DNA of 64,000 bases from UBA2767 sp965228625 (lineage in GTDB: Bacteria; Pseudomonadota; Alphaproteobacteria; Rhizobiales; Methyloligellaceae), in assembly GCA_965228625.1 (NCBI GenBank), contig OZ245829.1, positions 3,286,001 to 3,350,000 on the forward strand, given 5' to 3'. The notes beneath the pieces were generated by a model that saw only the letters and a list, made by a program, of their open reading frames with translations, did no database searches and had not been told where the DNA came from. Each line of letters starts with the position of its first letter. Position 1 is the stretch's first letter. The position numbers and the translations under genes are program-made. Below, one piece after another: positions 16,268 through 23,716 of this stretch.

Positions 16268-17385
16268 CGGATCGCCTCCACCGCGGCTTTCACCGCGTCA
16301 TCCATCGTCGGGTATGGTTCGACGCCGAGCTTGTCCTTGAGCATGGCCCTGGCCTCGTCTTCGCCGGTCCCGCTGATGGCCCAGAAGACCGGCACCTTGG
16401 GGTCGACCTCGTCCCACGCTTCCAGCACCCCGCCGGTCATGACGTCGGTCCGGGCGATGGCGCCGCAGAAATTGATGAGCAGCGACTCGACGCGCGGATT
16501 ATCGAGCACCACCTCCAGTGCCTGCTTGCCGAGCGTGAAGGCATTGCCGCCGATCTCGAGGAAGTTCGCGGGCTGACCGCCATAGTGCGAAATCGCATCC
16601 ATGGTGGTCATCGTCAGACCCGCACCGTTGGACAGAACGCCGACATTCCCATCGAGCTCGATATATTTGAAGCCGATCTCCTGTCCACGCCGCTCCAGTT
16701 CGGTGAGCTTGTCCGGCGTGCCGGTTTTGGCGAGTTCCCCGTGCCGGCGGACAGCGGAATCATCGAGGGTGAACTTGCAGTCGAGGGCGACGACATCGCC
16801 GGTCTCGGTGACGATCAGCGGATTGATTTCCATCAGTTCCGCATCGTTCGCGGCATAGGCCTCGTAAAGCTTGGCAAGCACGTCCAGCAGCGCGATGCGG
16901 TCCACGCCGTCGATTTCGGGAACGGCGCCCTCGAGGCGATCGCGCGAGAGCCCGGTGCGGATGTCGATCGGCAGGCGGACAAGGGCGTCCGGGTGGTTCG
17001 CCGCGATCTCCTCGATATCCATGCCGCCTTCGGCCGAGAAGAGCAGCAGCGGACCCTTGGTATCGGAATCGTTCAGAACCGCCGCATAGAGTTCCTTGGC
17101 AATGGGCACCTGCGCCTCGACCAGAACGGAACGGACCGAAAACCCGGCAATCTCCATCCCCAATATGCGCCCGGCTTCACTGGCAGCGTCTTCCGGCGAT
17201 GCGGCGAGGGCGATCCCGCCCGCCTTGCCACGCTTGCCGGTCGGCACCTGCGCCTTGACCACGCAGGGCCCGATCGCCTTGGCAATCTCCGCGGCCTCGT
17301 CCGCAGATCGTGCGAGCCCGCCTTCGGGCACCGCGATTCCTGCCGTCCGCAGAAGTGGCTTCGCGGCATGCTCTTCGAAATTCAT
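16264..17385 (-). CDS. SucC-like beta subunit of an ADP-forming acid-CoA ligase
   Basis: 373 residues, ATP-grasp domain followed by a flavodoxin-like CoA-ligase domain. The nucleotide loop normally KAQVHAGGRGKAGG reads KAQVPTGKRGKAGG, a change from housekeeping SucC. MEINPLIVTETG (metal/ATP site) and GVLSNGAGLTMTTMD are present. Transcribed after the acylating aldehyde dehydrogenase (33-bp gap) and before the alpha subunit. It should activate a carboxylate with ATP and CoA; given sauS, sulfoacetate is the leading candidate. Confidence 0.8.
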   Translation of the reverse strand: MNFEEHAAKPLLRTAGIAVPEGGLARSADEAAEIAKAIGPCVVKAQVPTGKRGKAGGIALAASPEDAASEAGRILGMEIAGFSVRSVLVEAQVPIAKELYAAVLNDSDTKGPLLLFSAEGGMDIEEIAANHPDALVRLPIDIRTGLSRDRLEGAVPEIDGVDRIALLDVLAKLYEAYAANDAELMEINPLIVTETGDVVALDCKFTLDDSAVRRHGELAKTGTPDKLTELERRGQEIGFKYIELDGNVGVLSNGAGLTMTTMDAISHYGGQPANFLEIGGNAFTLGKQALEVVLDNPRVESLLINFCGAIARTDVMTGGVLEAWDEVDPKVPVFWAISGTGEDEARAMLKDKLGVEPYPTMDDAVKAAVEAIR

Positions 17386-17418
17386 GTTTCCCCCAAACGC
17401 GCGCAGGTGCTGCCGTTG

Positions 17419-18852
17419 TTACTTTCCGTATCTGTCCCAGTAGGGGCCAAAGAGGTCTTCTTCCTCTGGCTTGTCCTCGGGGATCGTCGTGACCAGATGC
17501 GTGATATTCAGAAAGCACGTGTAGTTCAGGTTCTCGGAAATCGAGTTTCCCTGCCACGTGCCGCATCCCATGGAGAGGGTGAACGGCAGGCCGTTGTTGA
17601 AGCCGCCGCCATTGCCGAAGGTGTGCGCCTGGTTGACCAGGACACGGACCACGTCAAGGTCCTCGGCGAGCTCGCGGGCGTGCTCGTCATTGTCGGTGTG
17701 GATGCCGATCGAGTGACCCCGGCCGACATAGTCGAGGACCTCGGCTCCGATGCGCTTGGCATCGGCGAAATCCTTCGCCCGGTAGACCGTGAGCACGAGC
17801 GAGAGCTTTTCATCCGACAAGGGGTGATCGGGGCCGATCCTGGTTTCCTCGACCATGAAGAACCTGGCGTTTGCCGCGTCCCCTGACAGCTCGAACGCGT
17901 CGGCGAGCACGGGCGCATCCTTGGCGATGATCTTGCGGTTCAGCTTTCCGTTCTGCCACAGCAGATCGACGATGCGCCGGCCCTCATCCGCCGTCGCCAG
18001 ATAGCCGCCGGCCCGTGTCAGCGCGGCGATCGCCTCGTCGTATATCTCGTCGAGGATGATGACGGAGTTCTCGGACGAGCAGGATGTCGAGTTGTCGAAG
18101 ATCTTCGACGCGCAGATTTTCTCCGCCGCGTCATCGAGGTCGGCGCCGGCATCGATGATCACGGGCACGTTGCCCGCGCCGACGCCGATCGCCGGTTTGC
18201 CCGACGAATAGGCGTTGCGCACATTGTTCTGGCTGCCGGTCACGACAACGAGGTCCGCGGCGCGCATCAATTCGTTGGTGGCCTCGCGGGTCACGGGATC
18301 GGGGAGTATTTGCACCAGGTCCTTCGGCGCGCCGATCTTCGCCAACTCGGACCGCATGGCCTCGACCGTGGCATTGGTCACGGGCCAGGCCAGGGGTGAC
18401 GGCGCAATGATGATGGCATTGCCGCCCTTGACTGCCATCATCGCCTTGTTGACCGGCGTTGCGGAGGGGTTGGTGGATGGCGTAACGGCGGCCACCACGC
18501 CGACCGGCTTGGCGTATTTCACGAGTCCCTTTTCGGGCAGTTCCTCGATGATGCCGGTGGACTTGACGCGCAGCAGGTCGCGCAGCGTGCCGAATGTCTT
18601 GCGCTGGTTCTTGATGATCTTGCTCTCGACATTGCCGAGGCCGGTGATCTCGACGGCATATTCGGCGAGCTCCTTTGCCGTTTCCGGCTTGTAGAGAGAC
18701 CAGGCCAGTGCCGTGACCGCGTCATCAAGCTCGGCCTGCGTCGCACTCGCGAATTCGCGCATGGCGGTACGTGCACGATCGATCAGGCCGGCGACCGTCT
18801 GCTCGACGCCGGTTTCCTCGTTCAGGCTTTCGACGGTTGCTTGTTGTGCCAT
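17419..18852 (-). CDS. sauS: Sulfoacetaldehyde dehydrogenase (acylating)
   Basis: 477 residues of the CoA-acylating aldehyde dehydrogenase class. Segments include GVVAAVTPSTNPSATPVNK, IIIAPSP, GVGAGNVPVIID, the catalytic Cys in NSTSCSSENS, and a C-terminus LPFTLSMGCGTWQGNSISEN. These closely resemble SauS of Cupriavidus necator, which interconverts sulfoacetyl-CoA and sulfoacetaldehyde with NADP(H). First gene of a minus-strand operon with the SucCD-like ligase, divergent from an iclR gene across a 156-bp AT-rich promoter region with dyads. The product sulfoacetaldehyde would need Xsc (not in this window) to yield acetyl phosphate and sulfite. Confidence 0.8.
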   Translation of the reverse strand: MAQQATVESLNEETGVEQTVAGLIDRARTAMREFASATQAELDDAVTALAWSLYKPETAKELAEYAVEITGLGNVESKIIKNQRKTFGTLRDLLRVKSTGIIEELPEKGLVKYAKPVGVVAAVTPSTNPSATPVNKAMMAVKGGNAIIIAPSPLAWPVTNATVEAMRSELAKIGAPKDLVQILPDPVTREATNELMRAADLVVVTGSQNNVRNAYSSGKPAIGVGAGNVPVIIDAGADLDDAAEKICASKIFDNSTSCSSENSVIILDEIYDEAIAALTRAGGYLATADEGRRIVDLLWQNGKLNRKIIAKDAPVLADAFELSGDAANARFFMVEETRIGPDHPLSDEKLSLVLTVYRAKDFADAKRIGAEVLDYVGRGHSIGIHTDNDEHARELAEDLDVVRVLVNQAHTFGNGGGFNNGLPFTLSMGCGTWQGNSISENLNYTCFLNITHLVTTIPEDKPEEEDLFGPYWDRYGK

Positions 18853-18908
18853 TTCACCCTCTTTCGCTGTTCCTCACCTTGAACCGGCTGATTGGCGGTT
18901 TCGATGTG

Positions 18909-18975
18909 TTTTATCGTATAAAATAATAAAAAACGAGACAATATATCCAGAATAAGCTATATTCATACGAATAGC
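18909..18975. promoter_or_regulatory. Two dyads between sauS and iclR (candidate IclR operators)
   Basis: In the AT-rich divergent region, TTTTAT-CGT-ATAAAA (18909-18923) is a perfect inverted repeat. GCTATATTC-ATAC-GAATAGC (18956-18975) is an imperfect one. IclR-type regulators bind short palindromes in such shared promoters, usually with the effector being a pathway acid. The assignment is positional inference. Confidence 0.5.
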
Positions 18976-19008
18976 AAGGTTGTATAGAGCGTCACGAGGT
19001 CGGGACAG

Positions 19009-19800
19009 ATGCTGGAACAAGTCGGAAAGACCAGAGGTGCGGAGCACGGATCGGCGCTGGAGAAAGCGCTTCTTGTGCTGGAGGAGATCACGCGGAGTCC
19101 GGCGCCGATCGCGTTGGCGGACCTGATGCTAAGGATCAACCTGCCGCGCCAGACCGTTCACCGGATTCTCCAGCAACTGGCCGAGGCGGAACTGATCATG
19201 CGCGCGCCAAGGCGAGACCAATACACGGTCGGTCCCGCGCTGACCCGGCTCTCCGTTGGCGCCCTGACGAGCGCCTGCACCCAGATGCCGGTGCGCGCCG
19301 CGCTCAGGCCGCTGGTGGACGCAACCGGCGAGACCTGCAATGTCGGGATTCTCGATCAGGACGAGGTGGTCTACATCGAGCGCATGGATGGACACTCCCC
19401 GTTGCGCGTTCAGTTGCAGGTCGGCAGCCGCGTGCCGTTTCACTGCACGGCAATCGGCAAATTGCTGGTCGCCAATCTGCACAAGAATGTGCGCACGCGG
19501 ATGCTGAACCTCCAGCCACTGCAACGCTACACGGACGCGACGCTCACGAGCGCCGAGGCGCTGGAGGACGCGTTCGCGCAAATCCGGTCCGACGGATACT
19601 CGTTCAACAACGAGGAATTCGTCGACGGACTGACGGCCGTCGCCGTGCCGGTGCGGGATGAAACCAACAAGATTGTCGCCGGGGTCGCGGTGCACGCGCC
19701 GTCAACGCGGATGGATCGGGCTCAGGCCATATCTCTGTTGCCGACATTGCGCGAGGCGTCGAAGCAGATTTCATGGATTTGGGCGGCATCGGTCCGATAG
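19009..19800 (+). CDS. IclR-family transcriptional regulator
   Basis: 263 residues. An N-terminal winged helix (LADLMLRINLPRQTVHRILQQLAEAELI, about 36-63, helix-turn-helix) is followed by the IclR effector domain with TGETCNVGILDQDEVVYIERMDG, RVPFHCTAIGKLLVA and GVAVHAPSTRM. Divergent from the sauS operon, so it probably controls those genes in response to sulfoacetate or another substrate. A small cupin gene follows 18 bases downstream in the same direction and may be co-transcribed. Confidence 0.88.
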   Translation: MLEQVGKTRGAEHGSALEKALLVLEEITRSPAPIALADLMLRINLPRQTVHRILQQLAEAELIMRAPRRDQYTVGPALTRLSVGALTSACTQMPVRAALRPLVDATGETCNVGILDQDEVVYIERMDGHSPLRVQLQVGSRVPFHCTAIGKLLVANLHKNVRTRMLNLQPLQRYTDATLTSAEALEDAFAQIRSDGYSFNNEEFVDGLTAVAVPVRDETNKIVAGVAVHAPSTRMDRAQAISLLPTLREASKQISWIWAASVR

Positions 19801-19818
19801 GTGTGAACGGGGGCAGGG

Positions 19819-20106
19819 ATGAGCAGGGAAAAGGCGCAACCGACGGTCTTCGTCGACAATGAACGGACCCGGGTGACCGAATGGCGGTTCGCGCCGGGCG
19901 CGGCCACGGGTTGGCACCGGCACGAGTTCGATTATGTGGTCGTTCCGCTGCTCGACGGGGCCCTGACGCTGGTCACGGAGGGCGGCAGAGAAGATACGGC
20001 GACCCTGAAAGCCGGGGTGCCGTATTACCGCGACGCCGGCGTCGAGCACGATGTCATCAACGCAAACGACTTCGAATACGCCTTCATCGAGATCGAAATG
20101 AAGTGA
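19819..20106 (+). CDS. Small cytoplasmic cupin-domain protein
   Basis: 95 residues, a single cupin barrel without signal peptide. Possible metal ligands are His-x-His and Glu in GWHRHEFDYVVVP (about 33-45) and a later His in AGVEHDVIN. Such mini-cupins are often isomerases, dioxygenase-like or sugar-acid binding proteins, and the sequence does not say which. Follows the iclR gene closely and converges with pta. It is unrelated in length and location to the exported cupin of the suy operon. Confidence 0.75.
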   Translation: MSREKAQPTVFVDNERTRVTEWRFAPGAATGWHRHEFDYVVVPLLDGALTLVTEGGREDTATLKAGVPYYRDAGVEHDVINANDFEYAFIEIEMK

Positions 20107-20134
20107 GGCGGTCCCGTCTCTTCCCGGTCCCGCC

Positions 20135-21136
20135 TCAGGTGTGACCGTGGCGTGCGCGCCTGATGTTGATCACGGCCGCGGCAACGACGTCGTCAACGCT
20201 CGCGCCCCGCGACAGATCACAGATCGGCGCCCTGAAGCCCTGGAGGATCGGGCCGATCGCCTGCGCGCCGGCCATGTACTGGGTCAGCTTATAGGCGATG
20301 TTGCCGGAGTCGAGATCGGGGAAGACGAGGACGTTGGCGTGGCCGGCGACGTCGCTTTTCTCCTTGAGCTTCACCGCCGCCACCTCGGGCGCAAGGGCGG
20401 TGTCGGCCTGAAACTCCCCGTCAATGACAAGGTCCGGCTGGCGTTCGCGTGCCAGCTCGAGCGCGCGCGTCACCTTGTCGATGCGCGGGTGAACCGCGCT
20501 TCCGTGCGTGGAGAAGGAGAGCATCGCCACCCGCGGCGCGTCGGGCAGCAGCTCCGCCGCGCTTGCCGCCGATGACACCGCGATGTCCGCCAGTTCCTCC
20601 GCGGTCGGGTCGACGTTGAATCCGCAGTCGGCATAGATGAAGCTTTTCGGTCCGGCGCCGAGAAAATCGGGAACGATCATCAGGAAGAAACTGGAGGGTG
20701 TGGCGACGCCTTCCGCCAGCCCGACCGTCATCATGCCTGCCTCGATCACCCGCCGCGTCGCGATCGATACGCCCGCCACCATGGTATCGGCCCTGCCGTG
20801 CGCGACCATCATGCCGCCGAAATAGAGCGGCCGCGACATGAGCCGCTCCGCCATTTCGGTGGTCATCTTTTCCCGGGCGCTCTCAATCAGTGCGATGAAC
20901 TCCGCCAGCGCCGGGTCGGTCTGCGGGCAACGCGTCTCTATGCCGTCAAGCGAGACCGCGGCTTCATCCGCAGCTCCGGCGATATCGGCCGGAGTGCCGA
21001 GGACAATCGGCCGCCCCAGATCCTCGTCCTGGAGGCGGCGCGCCGCCCGGATCACCCGCGTGTCGGTACCTTCGGGCAGCACGACGCGCCCGCCAAGGCC
21101 GCGTATGTCGCTTTTGAACTGCTCGATGATATTCAT
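20135..21136 (-). CDS. pta: Phosphate acetyltransferase
   Basis: 333 residues, the short Pta/Ptb fold. Segments GGRVVLPEGTDTRVIRAARRL, GMMTVGLAEGVATPSSFFLM, YADCGFNVDPTAEELADIA and SFSTHGSAVHPRIDKV match bacterial Pta catalytic regions, including the Ser/Arg phosphate site. It converts acetyl phosphate plus CoA to acetyl-CoA plus phosphate. In organosulfonate degraders Pta accompanies Xsc, which releases acetyl phosphate from sulfoacetaldehyde; its presence next to sauS fits this, although xsc is absent here. It is transcribed divergently from an SDR gene over a perfect dyad. Confidence 0.88.
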   Translation of the reverse strand: MNIIEQFKSDIRGLGGRVVLPEGTDTRVIRAARRLQDEDLGRPIVLGTPADIAGAADEAAVSLDGIETRCPQTDPALAEFIALIESAREKMTTEMAERLMSRPLYFGGMMVAHGRADTMVAGVSIATRRVIEAGMMTVGLAEGVATPSSFFLMIVPDFLGAGPKSFIYADCGFNVDPTAEELADIAVSSAASAAELLPDAPRVAMLSFSTHGSAVHPRIDKVTRALELARERQPDLVIDGEFQADTALAPEVAAVKLKEKSDVAGHANVLVFPDLDSGNIAYKLTQYMAGAQAIGPILQGFRAPICDLSRGASVDDVVAAAVINIRRARHGHT

Positions 21137-21197
21137 GGCGCGCAGGTTCGTTGGGGATTAGAAAACAGCGGGTCGGGATTTGTGAGAGGCAATCTAG

Positions 21198-21226
21198 GCG
21201 TGCATGTGTGATGCGACAATGCACGC
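21198..21226. promoter_or_regulatory. Perfect inverted repeat between pta and the SDR gene
   Basis: GCGTGCAT (21198-21205) and ATGCACGC (21219-21226) are exact inverse complements 13 bases apart, in the 129-bp divergent promoter region of pta and the SDR gene. Spacing and position suit a dimeric repressor site. No particular regulator is recognised. Confidence 0.45.
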
Positions 21227-21265
21227 GTGCGGCAAAGAGTGCGAGCAAAAAGAAAGGTCGAAATC

Positions 21266-22012
21266 ATGCGGCTCAAGGACAAGATCGCCCTGGTCACGGG
21301 CGCGGCATCGGGCTTCGGCGAGGGGATCGCGCGGCGGTTTTCCGACGAAGGGGCATCGGTGATCGTGGCCGACATCAGCGCGGAAGCCGGCGAAGCGGTG
21401 GCGCAATCCCTGGACCGCGGCAGGTTCGTCGCCTGCGACGTCACGAAGAGCGCCGACGTGGCGGCAGCCATCGCCGTGGCGGAGGAGACCTATGGCGGTC
21501 TCGATATCCTCGTCAACAATGCAGGCGTCACCCATGTCAACGCACCGATGCTCGAGGTCGGCGAAGAAGAGTTCGACAGGATTTACGCGGTCAATGTGAA
21601 GGGCATCTATCTCGGCGCCATGCACGGCGTGCCGGCGCTGAAACGGCGCGGCGGCGGTGTCATCCTCAACATCGCGTCGACCGCTGCGGTACGTCCGCGC
21701 GCCGGACTGACTTGGTACAACGGCACCAAGGGCGCCGCGGTGACGCTCACCAAATCGATGGCGATCGAGCTCGCGCCGGACCAGATTCGCGTCTGTGCCC
21801 TGAACCCGGTGATCGGCGAGACGGCGCTGCTGTCATCGTTCATGGGTGGCGCCGACACACCGGAGCTGCGTGAGGCCTTCATCTCCGGCATTCCACTTGG
21901 CCGCATGAGCCGTCCGGAGGATGTTGCCAACGCCGCGCTGTTCCTCTGCAGCGACGAAGCGGAGTTCATTACGGGTGTCTGTCTCGAGGTGGACGGCGGG
22001 CGCGTGATCTAG
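21266..22012 (+). CDS. SDR-family oxidoreductase
   Basis: 248 residues from the ATG at 21266, with AGAAAGG upstream. Classical short-chain dehydrogenase: cofactor motif TGAASGFGEGIA (about 12-23), Asp in VADIS favouring NAD, NNAG, catalytic Ser (NIAS), Tyr-x3-Lys as YNGTK, and a C-terminal GVCLEVDGGRVI. It oxidises or reduces an alcohol or ketone. In sulfonate pathways SDRs interconvert sulfoacetaldehyde/isethionate or sulfopropanediol aldehydes, so a role alongside sauS/pta is plausible but not shown. Confidence 0.85.
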   Translation: MRLKDKIALVTGAASGFGEGIARRFSDEGASVIVADISAEAGEAVAQSLDRGRFVACDVTKSADVAAAIAVAEETYGGLDILVNNAGVTHVNAPMLEVGEEEFDRIYAVNVKGIYLGAMHGVPALKRRGGGVILNIASTAAVRPRAGLTWYNGTKGAAVTLTKSMAIELAPDQIRVCALNPVIGETALLSSFMGGADTPELREAFISGIPLGRMSRPEDVANAALFLCSDEAEFITGVCLEVDGGRVI

Positions 22013-22042
22013 CTCTGACGTGCGCTACAAAGGCGCTCGGAC

Positions 22043-22453
22043 CTATTCAGACCGCCGTTTCGCCTTGTCGTCCCGGCTCTCCTGGCCGGACCGGGCGGGA
22101 AGCCGGCTTGCCTGATGGTTGGTCATCCGCCATTCGCCGTCTTCGAGAACGAACACGTTGGTGGCGATCAGTTGCGTGGACGCCAGATCCTCCTGGCAAA
22201 TCACCAGAGCACTCCGTCCGGTCATGATGACCGTCGGGGCGTATGCCTTGATCTGCGGAGGGTCGCCCGAGACGAGAATGCGGTACCACGACTCCATGAC
22301 CGCGTCACGGTCGCCGATGCCGGGCCAGTTCGGATGATAAACGGAGACCTTCCGTTTCCGCGACCACAGCGCTTCCATGGCCTCGAAATCGGCGTTCCTG
22401 AAGGCGCTGTAGAACGCCTCGTTCGCGGCCAGGACTCGCTGTTTTTCCGACAT
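22043..22453 (-). CDS. SnoaL/NTF2-like protein
   Basis: 136 residues starting at MSEKQRVLAANEAFY. A cone-shaped alpha+beta NTF2 fold typical of SnoaL-like/DUF4440 proteins: AFRNADFEAMEALWS, HPNWPGIGDRDAVMESW and a C-terminal ANVFVLEDGEWRMTNHQAS-type strand pair. These small proteins act as isomerases, hydratases or ligand binders. The longer in-frame upstream extension has no clear ribosome site. It converges with the SDR gene and stands alone; no specific role can be given. Confidence 0.75.
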   Translation of the reverse strand: MSEKQRVLAANEAFYSAFRNADFEAMEALWSRKRKVSVYHPNWPGIGDRDAVMESWYRILVSGDPPQIKAYAPTVIMTGRSALVICQEDLASTQLIATNVFVLEDGEWRMTNHQASRLPARSGQESRDDKAKRRSE

Positions 22454-22742
22454 GACTCTATTGGTAATTCTGCTTGATGCTCGCGGCAAGCCCAGCGCGG
22501 CATGCGACGGACAATTTCTTTTGTAATGGGGATTTTGGCGGATTGCGTGGCTTTATCGCAACAGAAGCAATTTTGATATTTCATTTTTCAATATGTAAGT
22601 TTTGAAGAATCAAATTTCTTGAATACCTGCTATGCACCCTCCAAACATTGATTTTTTTGCGCAAACCGCATATTTGCGGCTCGAGTTTCATTGACGGACG
22701 CCCGGATGCGGGTGGCCCCGTAGTCGCGAAAGGCGGACGCAC
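22454..22742. other. AT-rich divergent promoter region
   Basis: 289 bases between the SnoaL-like and ATP-grasp genes. The middle part (22500-22660) is clearly AT-richer than the surroundings, with runs of A and T. No ORF, RNA gene or clear palindrome is seen; it presumably holds both promoters. Confidence 0.4.
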
Positions 22743-23714
22743 ATGAGTCGGATTTTTGTCATCCATGAAAACGAAGAGTGGCTGCCACCGCTGGCGGAGG
22801 CGCTGGACCACTACGGACTCGAATGGAGCGAGCTCTATATGAGCGGTCGCACGGTCGACCTGTCGGAGGTGCCCGAGGACGGCGTCTACTACAATCGCAT
22901 GAGTGCCTCGTCCTGGACGCGCGAACATGGCGCGGCCCCGCAGCTCACGCTGGCGCTTCTGGAGAACCTGCAGACCCATGATCGCCGCGTGGTGAACAAG
23001 GCTCGTGCGCTGGATCTCGAGATATCGAAGGCGCGGCAGGCTGCCGTTCTTGAGCGCGCCGGCATTCGCACGCCGCGTTCGGTTCTGGCGGCGGGAGCGC
23101 GGGACATTGCACGGGCGGCGCGTACTTTCGACGGCCCGGTCATCCTCAAACCGGATTGCGGCGGCAAGGGTGCAGGCGTGGAACTGTTTGAGACGGGCGC
23201 CGCGCTCGCCGAAAAGGCCGAGGCTGGCGAGCTCGACGTCGCTCCCGACACGACGATGCTGGTGCAGGCCTATGTCAGGCCGGCCGAGCCTTTCATCATC
23301 CGCAACGAGTTCGTCGGCGGACGCCACCTCTACTCGGTCAAGGTCGACACCAGCGACGGGTTCGAGTTGTGCCCGGCGGATGTGTGCGAGATCGGGGACG
23401 CGGCGTGCCCGGTGGGCGAGAGTGCGGAAGAGCCGAACAAGTTCGAGGTGCTGACGGATTTCAGCCATCCGGATATCTCGAAATTCGAAGAGATGCTCGC
23501 CGAGCAGGACATCGAGATCGCCGGCGTGGAGTTCCTGTTCGACGACGAAGGCCGCGCCTGGACCTACGACATCAACATCAACACCAATTACAACGGGCAG
23601 GCCGAGGCGGCGGCCGGGATTGCCGGGACCGAGCGCGCCGGGATGATGGCCGTCGCGCGGTTCCTCGGCGAGCAGTCAGGCCAGATCGGAGCCTATCGTC
23701 AGGCGGCGGAATAG
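22743..23714 (+). CDS. ATP-grasp (RimK-like) ligase of unknown substrate
   Basis: 323 residues. N-terminal preATP-grasp-like domain (MSRIFVIHENEEWLPPLAEAL). The ATP-grasp domain follows, with a glycine-rich loop ILKPDCGGKGAGVELF (about 137-152), EFVGGRHLYSVKVDTS and the metal-binding IAGVEFLFDDEGRAWTYDININTNYN (Glu and Asn ligands). This arrangement resembles RimK-type amino-acid ligases, which join a carboxylate to an amine through an acyl phosphate. No peptide-precursor, transporter or NRPS gene is adjacent; the convergent Mo hydroxylase stop is 2 bp away. Substrates are unknown. Confidence 0.75.
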   Translation: MSRIFVIHENEEWLPPLAEALDHYGLEWSELYMSGRTVDLSEVPEDGVYYNRMSASSWTREHGAAPQLTLALLENLQTHDRRVVNKARALDLEISKARQAAVLERAGIRTPRSVLAAGARDIARAARTFDGPVILKPDCGGKGAGVELFETGAALAEKAEAGELDVAPDTTMLVQAYVRPAEPFIIRNEFVGGRHLYSVKVDTSDGFELCPADVCEIGDAACPVGESAEEPNKFEVLTDFSHPDISKFEEMLAEQDIEIAGVEFLFDDEGRAWTYDININTNYNGQAEAAAGIAGTERAGMMAVARFLGEQSGQIGAYRQAAE

Positions 23715-23716
23715 GC

